Positions 35,720-44,070 are shown, counted from the stretch's first letter. The stretch is 45,452 nucleotides of DNA from Bacteroidaceae bacterium (GCA_017558175.1 JAFYWH010000130.1:1-45452); one strand, 5' to 3'. Notes: generated by a model not told the origin, from the sequence alone. Numbers and translations: made by a program.

Positions 35720-36800
35720 AGTTTCACATATCACCAAGTCCTATCATGGAAAGAAGGCGTTGGACAATGTGTCGTTCCGCTTGGGTAAGAACGAAACGGT
35801 ATGTATCATTGGCTCAATGGGTAGTGGTAAGAGTTCCTTGTTAAGATGCATGGCAGGATTGGATTTTCCGGAACATGGAACGATAACCATAGATGGTCGT
35901 CTTTTGGAACAGAAAACAGCAGGAGGCTACAATCATATCGGAATGGTTTTTCAAAACATCAATCTTTTTCCGCATTTCAATGTGTTGCATAATTTGACTT
36001 TGGCGCCAATCAATGTGTTGGGAATGTCGAAAGAGGAAGCGGAGGAACAGGCCTATCAGCAATTGCAAAAAGTAGGTTTGAGTGAAAAGGCATCGTTGTT
36101 CCCACATGAACTTTCTGCTGGACAAAGACAACGTGTGGCGATAGCCCGTTGTTTGATGATGAAACCTCGGCTCATGTTGTTCGATGAACCAACTTCAGCA
36201 TTGGATCCTGTTGCAACAGCGGAGGTGATGGATGTGATGCGAAAGTTGAAAAAAGAGATTCCTCAGGTTGTTGTTACTCATAATATTTCGTTGGTAAAGG
36301 AAATAGCAGACCGCATTGTATTCATGCATAATGGTAAGGTTTGTGAAGAAGGTGCACCTGCTGAATTGTTGAATACCCCTCAGCAAGCTGAAACCCGTAG
36401 TTTCTTGAGTTGTCAAAAGAACATGATTTATAGAATAGAGCATGTACATTTTGACCGACCGGAATTGAATGCTCGCATTGAATGTTATTGTAATCGTTTC
36501 GGATTGGGCACTCAAGCATTCCATTTTGTACAGTTGGTTGTAGAAGAATTGTTGAATCTGCTTCCATTAGAGGATGGATTGGATTTGGTTCTTTCAAAGT
36601 CGGATACAGAAGTGCGTATGTCATTGGATGTCAAGTTGCCTTCTTCTGAAACCATGTATTTGGATCCGATGCAAGCGGAGGATGATTTGAGTTTGAGTAT
36701 TGTGGAAGGCCTTTGCGAAGTGATGCAAGAAACTACCGACGAAGAAGGTCGAAAACTCATACATTTGGAATTGAACAAGGAACGTTTGTTGATGAATTAA
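35712..36800 (+). CDS. ABC ATPase fused to a degenerate RsbW-like GHKL domain
   Basis: Start at ATG 35712 (MIEVSHITKSYHGKKALDNV) gives 362 residues. Residues 1-228 are a polar amino-acid type ABC ATPase: Walker A GSMGSGKS (34-41), signature LSAGQRQR (134-141), Walker B LMLFDEP (154-160), His190. Residues 238-355 are extra. They resemble the RsbW-like protein at 40649: FHFVQLVVEELLNLL matches its VFNLNLVLEEAVSNVI, and DDLSLSIVEGLCEVM its GGLGIFLIRQIMNQI, but the ATP-site Asn, DxG and GGLG residues are lost. I infer a pseudo-GHKL regulatory domain. The gene overlaps the permease by 8 bases. Confidence 0.85.
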   Translation: MIEVSHITKSYHGKKALDNVSFRLGKNETVCIIGSMGSGKSSLLRCMAGLDFPEHGTITIDGRLLEQKTAGGYNHIGMVFQNINLFPHFNVLHNLTLAPINVLGMSKEEAEEQAYQQLQKVGLSEKASLFPHELSAGQRQRVAIARCLMMKPRLMLFDEPTSALDPVATAEVMDVMRKLKKEIPQVVVTHNISLVKEIADRIVFMHNGKVCEEGAPAELLNTPQQAETRSFLSCQKNMIYRIEHVHFDRPELNARIECYCNRFGLGTQAFHFVQLVVEELLNLLPLEDGLDLVLSKSDTEVRMSLDVKLPSSETMYLDPMQAEDDLSLSIVEGLCEVMQETTDEEGRKLIHLELNKERLLMN

Positions 36801-36820
36801 TTTTAATTATCAATAATTTC

Positions 36821-36848
36821 TTGGATTGAATTCAAATACTTATATTTA
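36821..36848 (+). promoter_or_regulatory. Possible weak promoter before the RelA/SpoT-like gene
   Basis: TTG at 36821-36823 and TATATTTA at 36841-36848 (one base off TAnnTTTG) are 17 bases apart in the only sizable gap (79 bp) of the cluster. Confidence 0.35.
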
Positions 36849-36879
36849 CATTCATTAAAAACATTAAATAATATAAACG

Positions 36880-37752
36880 ATGCTTCAAACTATCGCCGAT
36901 AGATTAGAATCCCAAATATATCAACATTTGAATCAATGCGGATTAATGTTCCGTTTGTTTGCTCGTGTCAAGACAATCAGTTCATTGCATCACAAAATGC
37001 AAATCAAAGGAGATAACTATCGATCTGGAAAATCTTTGATTCAAGACATGATTGGTTTGCGTGTTGTCCTCTATTTTCAAGACGATGTTGATGCATTGGC
37101 TTTTTTCTATAGTTGTGGAGAAGTGGTCGATAGTTCAATTGATGAATTCGATTCTTCCACTTTCCGTCCTCAACGTTTGAATTTAACCTGTAAACTGCCG
37201 GCAGAGTTTGTGGAAGATTTCCGTAAGGCTCTACCGGAAGAGTTTGCTATGTATATTGATAGTACATATGAACTTCAAATTCGTACCATTTTCTCTGAAG
37301 GATGGCACGAAGTGGAACATGACCTTCGATACAAGTGCAAAGAAGATTGGGAAGGTTGTGAATCCTATTCTCGAGTATTGAATGGTGTCATTGCTACGTT
37401 GGAAACAGCAGAATGGAACATGAAGTCTTTGTTCGATCAAGTGGCACGAGTTAATTATCAGAACAAGAATTATCGGGCTATGTTGCGCAATAAGATGCAC
37501 TTGCGCATCAAGGGAGAAGACTTGTCTCCTGAAGTTCATGAATTCCTTCTTCAAAACCATCATGTAGCAGAAAGTATTCTGAATACTGACCGATTTGTTG
37601 TTATTTTGACCCTGCTCAATCATCAGAAACCTATTGAATTGACATATGACAATTTGCTTTTCTTGATTAATCGAATTGAAATGAACAACCAAGAATTGCG
37701 AGAGATGGAGCCGGAAAATACCCGAAAAATGTTGGATGACTTTTTCGCATAA
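36880..37752 (+). CDS. RelA/SpoT-domain protein with altered nucleotide loop
   Basis: The 290-residue protein has a RelA/SpoT nucleotidyltransferase-like core: FARVKTISSLHHKMQIKG (27-44), LIQDMIGLRVVLYF with Asp56, and YELQIRTIFSEGWHEVEHDLRYK with Glu131 and Arg135, matching the EIQIRT...EHKLRYK motif. The loop that normally reads GYRSLH, carrying the tyrosine that stacks on the guanine base, is replaced by RPQRLNLTCKLP (96-107). There is no hydrolase, TGS or ACT domain. So it may be a modified alarmone synthetase, another nucleotidyl enzyme, or a binding protein. It ends 7 bp before the binding-protein gene, so they share an operon. Confidence 0.8.
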   Translation: MLQTIADRLESQIYQHLNQCGLMFRLFARVKTISSLHHKMQIKGDNYRSGKSLIQDMIGLRVVLYFQDDVDALAFFYSCGEVVDSSIDEFDSSTFRPQRLNLTCKLPAEFVEDFRKALPEEFAMYIDSTYELQIRTIFSEGWHEVEHDLRYKCKEDWEGCESYSRVLNGVIATLETAEWNMKSLFDQVARVNYQNKNYRAMLRNKMHLRIKGEDLSPEVHEFLLQNHHVAESILNTDRFVVILTLLNHQKPIELTYDNLLFLINRIEMNNQELREMEPENTRKMLDDFFA

Positions 37753-37759
37753 AATAGTT

Positions 37760-38713
37760 ATGTCTGATATGAAAAAAATACTAGCATTCATAAGTTTTCT
37801 CCTTATAGGGATATGCATTGCGCAAGCACAGCGCATTGTATTCACTCCTCAATGGACACCGCAGAGCCAGTTTGCTGGATATTATGTGGCTCAAGAAAAA
37901 GGATTCTATAAGGATGCTGGAGTGGAAGTGGATTTCCAGCATCCGTCGGCATCCTATTCAGCGTTGAATCGTTTGATGGAGGGAAGCAGTGATATGATTA
38001 CCCAACAATTGACTCAAGCTATTATAGGTATCAATCGAGGAATACCGATGCTTCATGTTTTACAAACATCTCAACGTAATGCGATGGTATTGGTAGGACG
38101 TTCGGACTCCATTCGTACAATTAAAGATTTGAAAAAGAAGAAAGTTGGAGTTTGGAAGGCTGGCTTCGGTGAATTGGCATACATTATGAATGCAGAAGAG
38201 CGATTGGGCATCAAGTGGATTCCTTTCTTGGAAGGTACGAATTTGTTCATCAGTGGTGCCATTGATGCTACATTGGCTATGAGCTATAATGAATATTTAC
38301 AAATCAAGGTTTCCGGTCACGAAGACAAACCGGTCATCCGATTTACAGAAACCGAATACGACTTTCCAGAAGATGGCCTTTATGTTTCAGCTGAATTCTC
38401 TAAGCGTTATCCTGAAAAGGTGCAGGCGTTTGTAGAAGCGAGCCGAAGAGGTTGGGAATGGGCGCATGAACATCCGGAAGAGGCATTGGATATTGTTATG
38501 AAGTGGGCGGAAAAAGAACATGTACATACCAATCGTATTCATCAGCGTTGGATGCTTGAAGAAATTTTGCGTTTGCAATGTGCGGAAGGAGAGGAGAAAC
38601 CTTCTTTCCAGTTGGATGCTGATATGGTAAAGAGATTGGGTGATTTATTGTTGAAGCATCACTATATTCAAGATTCAGTGAGTGTTGAAAAACTGAAAGG
38701 AGGGAAACCATGA
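37760..38713 (+). CDS. NMT1/THI5-like ABC substrate-binding protein
   Basis: Start at ATG 37760 (a second ATG at 37769 is equally good) gives about 317 residues with signal peptide ending CIAQAQ. The mature part reads as a type II periplasmic binding protein of the NMT1/THI5/SsuA group: FTPQWTPQSQFAGYYVAQEKGFYKDAGV, then GSSDMI and DLKKKKVGVW. Relatives bind pyrimidine, sulfonate or similar compounds for a Tau/Ssu-type permease, which is absent here. Its stop overlaps the phosphatase start (ATGA), so it may deliver ligand to that sensor rather than, or as well as, to the ABC permease upstream. Confidence 0.87.
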   Translation: MSDMKKILAFISFLLIGICIAQAQRIVFTPQWTPQSQFAGYYVAQEKGFYKDAGVEVDFQHPSASYSALNRLMEGSSDMITQQLTQAIIGINRGIPMLHVLQTSQRNAMVLVGRSDSIRTIKDLKKKKVGVWKAGFGELAYIMNAEERLGIKWIPFLEGTNLFISGAIDATLAMSYNEYLQIKVSGHEDKPVIRFTETEYDFPEDGLYVSAEFSKRYPEKVQAFVEASRRGWEWAHEHPEEALDIVMKWAEKEHVHTNRIHQRWMLEEILRLQCAEGEEKPSFQLDADMVKRLGDLLLKHHYIQDSVSVEKLKGGKP

Positions 38714-40629
38714 AGAGAGTGAAGAAAATCATAGAGCATTCGTTTCCGTTGCGAATGAGTTTGTATATCTTGATGGTGGCTGGTTCGGTTTTTATTTTTG
38801 CATTCTGGAGCTATTTCCGCCATGCAAGACAAACGGTTGTTGTAGAAGCAGTAGAGCAAGCTCAGGTAAAATTGAACAATACCATTTTGCAGATAGACAA
38901 GGTGCTGAATTCTGTTGAAATTGCTGTGGAAAATTTGTCGTGGTTGGTAACAGACAAGTTGGATCAACCGGATTATATGTATGAGCTTACTCAGCAGGTG
39001 CTTCGTAGCAATCCGCATGTCGTGGGTAGTGCCATTGCTTTTGAACCGAGTTATTATCCTGAGAAGGGTGTGTTGTTCTCACCTTATTCTTATCGTGAGC
39101 AAGGAGGTATACAAAGCAAGCAATTGGGTACGGAAGATTATGAATACCATTACATGGATTGGTATCAGATTCCGAAACTTTTAGGCAAGCCCTATTGGAG
39201 TGAACCTTATTACGACAATGGAGGCGCCAATATGGTGATGACTACTTTTTCGTTTCCTTTGTATGATGCCGAAGGAAATATGTTTGCGGTATTTACAGCA
39301 GATATTTCATTGGAGTGGTTTGCTGAAAAGGTAAACGAAGTAAAGCTTTATCCTAATTCTTTCAACTACATGATTGGGCGAGGAGGGACTTTCTTGGTAA
39401 GCGACCGATTGGAAGCTATTCTTAACGAAAGTTTTTTTGCCAGACCTTTGTTGGAAGGTGATAAAGGAATGTTGGAAACTGGACATCGGATGGTGAATGG
39501 TGAGAGTGGAATGGCACGATTCAATCGTGACGATACGGAATATTATTTGTTTTTTGCGCCAGTAGCGACTACCGGATGGTGTGTATGTGTGGCTGCTTTT
39601 TATAGCGACATATTTGCAGGTATAGACGGGTTGTGGAATTGGGTAATCACCGTATTGATATTAGGTGTATTATTGCTTGCCGGATTCTGTTATTTTACAG
39701 TTCGTCGATTGACAGAACCTTTGGTTCGTTTTGCCGGTTCAGCTAATGAAATAGCCAAAGGAAATTTCGGTGCAGAGTTGCCGGCCATTAAGAGTAAGGA
39801 TGAGATGAGAATTTTGCATGACTCTTTCGAGACCATGCAGAAATCGTTGGTAGACTATATTGATGAATTAAAGAAAACTACTGCCAGCAAGGAACGTATC
39901 GAGAGTGAACTTCGCATTGCTCGAAGCATACAGATGGGTATGGTTCCTAAAATTTTCCCACCTTTCCCGGAAAGAGAGGATGTGGACTTATATGCAAAGT
40001 TGATTCCTGCAAAGGAAGTGGGTGGCGATTTATATGATTTCTTCATCGAAGGTGATAAGTTGTATTTTATCGTCGGAGATGTTTCTGGCAAGGGAGTTCC
40101 AGCTTCGTTGGTTATGGCGGTAACTTGTCGTTTGTTCCGTACGGTAGCTGCCCATTTTCACACACCAGCCGAGATTGTGGCTGCATTGAATGATACATTG
40201 GCGGAAAACAACGACTCTAACATGTTCTGTACGGCATTTTTAGGTGTTCTCGATTTGAAAACTGGTAACATGCAATATTGTAATGCAGGTCATAATGCTC
40301 CGGTGATGTTGGCTTCTTCTGGCGAGGTTAAGTTTATGGAAGTAAAGCCTAACTTACCATTAGGTTTGTTCGGCGATTTCCCGTATGAAGGGCAAGAGTG
40401 TGACATAACTAAGGGTGCTTCTTTGTTCCTTTATACAGATGGTGTAACAGAAGCGGAGAACATGGTTAAAGCTTTATATTCAGACGAACGCTTGTTGGAT
40501 TTGTTGGCCAAACAATGGAATAATCTGCCTCAAACGATTGTTGATGCTGTATTGGATGATGTCAACAAGCATGCGGACGGAGCTGAACAAAGCGATGATA
40601 TAACCATTATGTGTGTACATTATAGATAA
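38710..40629 (+). CDS. dCache-HAMP-PP2C (RsbU/SpoIIE-type) sensor phosphatase
   Basis: The 639-residue protein has a first membrane helix (about 15-36), a periplasmic dCache-like sensor domain (about 37-305; DWYQIPKLLGKPYWSEPYYD and AVFTADISLEWF), a second helix (about 311-333), a HAMP domain (RRLTEPLVRFAGSANEIAKG), a short coiled coil and a PP2C phosphatase (about 420-639). Metal-binding acids are intact: AKEVGGDLYDFF, GDVSGKGVPASL, LYTDGVTEAEN and SDDITIM. It would dephosphorylate the STAS protein when a ligand is sensed outside. Start overlaps the binding-protein stop by 4 bases. Confidence 0.93.
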   Translation: MKRVKKIIEHSFPLRMSLYILMVAGSVFIFAFWSYFRHARQTVVVEAVEQAQVKLNNTILQIDKVLNSVEIAVENLSWLVTDKLDQPDYMYELTQQVLRSNPHVVGSAIAFEPSYYPEKGVLFSPYSYREQGGIQSKQLGTEDYEYHYMDWYQIPKLLGKPYWSEPYYDNGGANMVMTTFSFPLYDAEGNMFAVFTADISLEWFAEKVNEVKLYPNSFNYMIGRGGTFLVSDRLEAILNESFFARPLLEGDKGMLETGHRMVNGESGMARFNRDDTEYYLFFAPVATTGWCVCVAAFYSDIFAGIDGLWNWVITVLILGVLLLAGFCYFTVRRLTEPLVRFAGSANEIAKGNFGAELPAIKSKDEMRILHDSFETMQKSLVDYIDELKKTTASKERIESELRIARSIQMGMVPKIFPPFPEREDVDLYAKLIPAKEVGGDLYDFFIEGDKLYFIVGDVSGKGVPASLVMAVTCRLFRTVAAHFHTPAEIVAALNDTLAENNDSNMFCTAFLGVLDLKTGNMQYCNAGHNAPVMLASSGEVKFMEVKPNLPLGLFGDFPYEGQECDITKGASLFLYTDGVTEAENMVKALYSDERLLDLLAKQWNNLPQTIVDAVLDDVNKHADGAEQSDDITIMCVHYR

Positions 40630-40648
40630 GTCTTAAATAATAGATAGT

Positions 40649-41059
40649 ATGGAAAAGAAATTAGTGTTAAAGAACGAAATTTCTGAAATAAGTAAACTTG
40701 CTGCCTTTATTGAAGAACTAGGCGAGGAATTGGATTTAACACCGGATTTGGTGTTCAATTTGAATTTGGTTTTGGAAGAAGCTGTTTCGAATGTGATACT
40801 TTATGCTTATCCTAAGGGTGAGCAACAGGAGATTTCTTTGTCTGCAAATGTGTCTGATAACAACCTTGTGTTTGTGTTGACAGATTCAGGAAAGGAATTC
40901 GATCCAACACAAGCTCCGGATGCCGATATTACTCTATCTGCAGAAGAAAGACAGATAGGAGGCTTGGGTATTTTCTTGATTCGTCAGATTATGAATCAGA
41001 TAGAGTATCAGCGTATCGATGGAAAGAACGTCTTGACTTTAGGAAAGCAATTGAATTGA
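40649..41059 (+). CDS. RsbW-like anti-sigma-type serine kinase (GHKL ATPase)
   Basis: A 136-residue GHKL ATPase with intact site: N-box EEAVSNVILYAYP (Asn48), G1 DSGKEFDP (79-86), G2 GGLGIFLI (104-111). In known partner-switching systems such a protein phosphorylates an STAS partner and holds a sigma factor or other target. The target is not visible here and no sigma factor is nearby. It follows the phosphatase by 19 bp and precedes the STAS gene by 27 bp. Confidence 0.92.
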   Translation: MEKKLVLKNEISEISKLAAFIEELGEELDLTPDLVFNLNLVLEEAVSNVILYAYPKGEQQEISLSANVSDNNLVFVLTDSGKEFDPTQAPDADITLSAEERQIGGLGIFLIRQIMNQIEYQRIDGKNVLTLGKQLN

Positions 41060-41086
41060 TCGAAATAAACATTTAAAACAAATATT

Positions 41087-41389
41087 ATGGAAGTAAAGAT
41101 TTTAGAACAAAACGATGAAAAGGTAGTAGTTATTGAAGGTAGAGTGGATACTGTAACTGCTCCAGAATTGGAAATGAAGGTTAGTCCTATTTGGGCAACA
41201 CCTGCCATTACATTGGTTTTCGATTGTGAAAAATTGGAATATCTCAGTAGTTCGGGCTTGCGTATTATCTTGAGCGCTCACAAGCAGGTTACTGCTAAGG
41301 GTGGTAAGTTTATTTTGCGTAATCTTACTAACGAAGTACGTTCGGTTATTGATTTGACTGGTTTCTCACGTATCTTGACTATTCAATAA
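41087..41389 (+). CDS. STAS-domain anti-sigma factor antagonist (RsbV-like)
   Basis: A 100-residue single STAS domain: VVVIEGRVDTVTAPELE near the start and LEYLSSSGLRIILSAHK with the phosphorylatable serine among residues 54-56. The kinase encoded just upstream would phosphorylate it; the PP2C protein would remove the phosphate. It is the last gene before a strong terminator, completing the partner switch. Confidence 0.94.
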   Translation: MEVKILEQNDEKVVVIEGRVDTVTAPELEMKVSPIWATPAITLVFDCEKLEYLSSSGLRIILSAHKQVTAKGGKFILRNLTNEVRSVIDLTGFSRILTIQ

Positions 41390-41402
41390 GAAAGGATACA
41401 TA

Positions 41403-41443
41403 AAAATGGTGGATGTACAATTAAGTGCATCCACCATTTTTTT
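41403..41443. terminator. Strong bidirectional terminator
   Basis: AAAATGGTGGATGTAC (41403-41418) and GTGCATCCACCATTTT (41425-41440) form a 16-bp stem with one G-U around AATTAA. TTT follows on plus and TTTTTATG on minus, so it ends both the STAS gene and the convergent peptidase. Confidence 0.92.
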
Positions 41444-42737
41444 ATTCTTCCAACCATTCCTTGATGATGCGGATGGCTTCTTGCTTCATTTCTTCTGGAA
41501 GCGTGTTGATGCGGGCTCGATGGCTTCCGCGAGGTTCCACGAAGATATGCATATTCTGTTTCTTTGAAAAATCCAACCAGGTAGGAGCAGCAGCCGACCA
41601 TGGGTCAATTTCACCATATACAAAGACCATTTTAGGGTCATTCTTCTTCAAGAACTTGCTGATTTTCTTGCTCAAGGTCTTATCGAACTTGATGTGCTTG
41701 GCATCGTCTGGTAACATAAGGTTTTTCAAATATCCTTTGCTTGATTGGATGGACAAGTACTTCTTGAACGGGCGGATGTCGTAACCATAATAACCCAATT
41801 CGCGGGCAGCTTGTACGAAGAACGATTCGTTTCCTCCACCTTTAGCAAAGTAAGAAGGTTCGCTGATGGCCATGAGGTGTTTGTAAATGGCATCGTCGTC
41901 GGCATCATTTGCTGGGATGGTGCTGACAGGTGTTCCCCATTGCCACAATGCAAACGAATATTCCAATACCGAATAGTCGTAGATGGCTTCAATTGGAGCA
42001 TTGAATTCATATTTCTTTTCCTTGCAATGAGCTTCGAATCTTGGAAGCAAGGTTGCTTTTCGCTTCAAGGCTTCCAATTGGAAATCTTCAATCTTGCGTC
42101 TTTCTTCATCAGTACCTACTTGGCGGAGGAAAGGTTCGTGGCGTCCGTCTTCCACTCCATAGCAAAGAGGACCTACGTAAGGCACGGTGATATCTACATC
42201 TTCCGGATAGAAAGTGCGATAGAGCATAGCTGTTTGTCCACCTTTGCTAATGCCGGTAGCAATCCATTTGCCCGGATAGATAGCCTTAAATGCTTCACGG
42301 ATGGCATGAAGGTCGTCTGCACTACTTTCTGCAGTTAAGTATTGCCAATCGCGAGGCTCCGGAGTCGATTCCAAGAAGTATCGGTATTCTACGAAAATCA
42401 TGTTGGTATTGAACATCTTGGAGAGTTCTTCACGATATCTTGGCGAGAGGGCATAGCTGGCTCCATAACCTTCAGTCACGATAACGGTAGGTCGGTCGAA
42501 ACCAATGTGTGATACGATGACACGTTGGCAAAAGCTTCCCAATTCCGGTTGGTCATGGTCGAGGGGTTGAGTGAAGTAAGTTACATACTTTTCTGAAAAC
42601 TCCTTGCTTTCGAGAGGCTTGATTTCAGTAATGTTACCGATGGCTTTCAATTTGTCTTGAAGGGCTGTTTGGGCAGTAACTGAAAGTGATAGAAGGCAAA
42701 GAAGCCCTAAAAGGTATAAGTTTTTGATGTATCTCAT
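41442..42737 (-). CDS. Secreted serine aminopeptidase-like protein (S28/S37 type)
   Basis: The 431-residue protein has a signal peptide (MRYIKNLYLLGLLCLLSLSVTAQ) and an alpha/beta hydrolase fold. The nucleophile is the serine of ATGISKGGQTAM (about residue 166), after VIVTEGYGASYAL and FVEYRYFLESTPEP. The catalytic aspartate probably lies in MVFVYGEIDPWSAAAP and the histidine in PRGSHRARI. This order fits tripeptidyl-aminopeptidase families such as the S37/PS-10 peptidases. It probably trims peptides in the periplasm or outside. Its stop lies inside the shared terminator. Confidence 0.86.
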   Translation of the reverse strand: MRYIKNLYLLGLLCLLSLSVTAQTALQDKLKAIGNITEIKPLESKEFSEKYVTYFTQPLDHDQPELGSFCQRVIVSHIGFDRPTVIVTEGYGASYALSPRYREELSKMFNTNMIFVEYRYFLESTPEPRDWQYLTAESSADDLHAIREAFKAIYPGKWIATGISKGGQTAMLYRTFYPEDVDITVPYVGPLCYGVEDGRHEPFLRQVGTDEERRKIEDFQLEALKRKATLLPRFEAHCKEKKYEFNAPIEAIYDYSVLEYSFALWQWGTPVSTIPANDADDDAIYKHLMAISEPSYFAKGGGNESFFVQAARELGYYGYDIRPFKKYLSIQSSKGYLKNLMLPDDAKHIKFDKTLSKKISKFLKKNDPKMVFVYGEIDPWSAAAPTWLDFSKKQNMHIFVEPRGSHRARINTLPEEMKQEAIRIIKEWLEE

Positions 42738-42757
42738 GCGATATATATTATAAAAAG

Positions 42758-42895
42758 ATTGTCATTATTCGGGTGAGCCCTCATCAACTCGTCAGACGAC
42801 CGAAGGGAGGAAGACGTGTTGTTGAGCAAAGCGAAAAATCTCGAAAACATATTGTGGATGCTTTCGAGATTCTTCGCTTCGCTCTGAATGACAAT
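42758..42895. repeat. ~138-bp compound palindromic element, family E
   Basis: Outer arms ATTGTCATT (42758-42766) and AATGACAAT (42887-42895) are perfect complements. Inside are two hairpins: 42780-42793 with 42813-42826 (12 of 14 match) and 42824-42846 with 42862-42884 (21 of 23). The right arm includes AGATTCTTCGCTTCGCTC, a motif recurrent in other genomes. It sits between fucO and the peptidase, and may act as the fucO terminator. Confidence 0.8.
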
Positions 42896-42912
42896 GATGA
42901 TTATTTCCTTAA

Positions 42913-44070
42913 TTATTCGTAAGCCTTATTGTACAATGCTTCGATGTCTTCGATAGAAGTTGGGCGTGGGTTACCACCTGTACAAACATCGTTGAATGCA
43001 TCGATAGCCAATGTATGCAAGTCTTCCTTGCGGACACCGATTTCGTTCAACTTCTGAGGAATACCAATGCTGAGTGAAAGTTGCTTCACTGCTTCTACAG
43101 CTGCTTGTACACCTTCAGCTTCAGTCATACCATCTGTATTCACGCCCATAGCCTTGGCGATGTTGATATACTTAGGAGCAGCTGGAGATTCTGCGTTGTA
43201 TTCCATTACGTAAGGGAGCAACAAAGCGTTAGCTACACCATGAGGAGTGTCGTAGTGAGCACCGAGTGGGTGAGCCATAGAGTGAACAATACCCAAACCT
43301 ACGTTACTGAATCCCATACCTGCGATGTATTGAGCTTGAGACATCGCTTCGCGAGCAACAGGGTCGCTGCCATTATCTACTGCAGCCTTCAAATTAGCAG
43401 CAATCATTTCGATGGCCTTCAATTCGAGCATGTCCGACATTACCCATGCACCTGGAGTGATGTAACTTTCGATAGCGTGAGTCAACGCATCCATACCTGT
43501 AGCAGCTGTCAAGCCCTTTGGCATAGAATACATCAATTCCGGGTCGACGATAGCTACGGCCGGGATATCGTTCGGGTCAACGCATACCATCTTCTTCTTG
43601 GCATCTTCGTCGATGATTACATAGTTGATAGTAACTTCGGCAGCTGTACCTGCAGTTGTAGGCAATGCGAAAGTAGGAACTGCTTTCTGCTTGGTGTCGG
43701 CAACACCTTCCAATGATTTTACATCAGCAAATTCAGGATTGTTGAAAACGATACCGATACCCTTGGCTGTGTCGATAGCCGAACCACCACCCAATGCTAC
43801 GATAAAGTCTGCACCCGATGCTTTGAATGCTTCAACACCGTTTTGTACGTTGGCAATAGTTGGGTTAGCCTTAACGTCGCTATAAATTTCGTAAGGAATG
43901 TTGTTCTTGTCGAATACTTCAATTACCTTGTCGGCTACTTTGAAGCGGATCAGGTCCTTATCTGTAACGAAAAACGCTTTCTTGTATCCTCTACGTGCTG
44001 CTTCAATGGCAATACTTTCACGACAACCTGCACCGAAGTACGAAGTTTCGTTCAAAATCATTCTATGCAT
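42913..44070 (-). CDS. fucO: Lactaldehyde reductase (iron-containing alcohol dehydrogenase)
   Basis: FucO reduces L-lactaldehyde from fucose or rhamnose breakdown to 1,2-propanediol, regenerating NAD+. The 385-residue protein follows E. coli FucO closely by eye: RMILNETSYFG, GGGSAIDTAKGIGI, NNPEFADVKSLEG, PTTAGTAAEVTINYVI, then the iron ligands Asp and His in GMDALTHAIESYITPGAW, and His in VHSMAHPLGAHY and DTPHGVANALLLP. It ends CTGGNPRPTSIEDIEALY. No fucose genes adjoin it, so it may serve sugars processed elsewhere. Confidence 0.95.
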   Translation of the reverse strand: MHRMILNETSYFGAGCRESIAIEAARRGYKKAFFVTDKDLIRFKVADKVIEVFDKNNIPYEIYSDVKANPTIANVQNGVEAFKASGADFIVALGGGSAIDTAKGIGIVFNNPEFADVKSLEGVADTKQKAVPTFALPTTAGTAAEVTINYVIIDEDAKKKMVCVDPNDIPAVAIVDPELMYSMPKGLTAATGMDALTHAIESYITPGAWVMSDMLELKAIEMIAANLKAAVDNGSDPVAREAMSQAQYIAGMGFSNVGLGIVHSMAHPLGAHYDTPHGVANALLLPYVMEYNAESPAAPKYINIAKAMGVNTDGMTEAEGVQAAVEAVKQLSLSIGIPQKLNEIGVRKEDLHTLAIDAFNDVCTGGNPRPTSIEDIEALYNKAYE

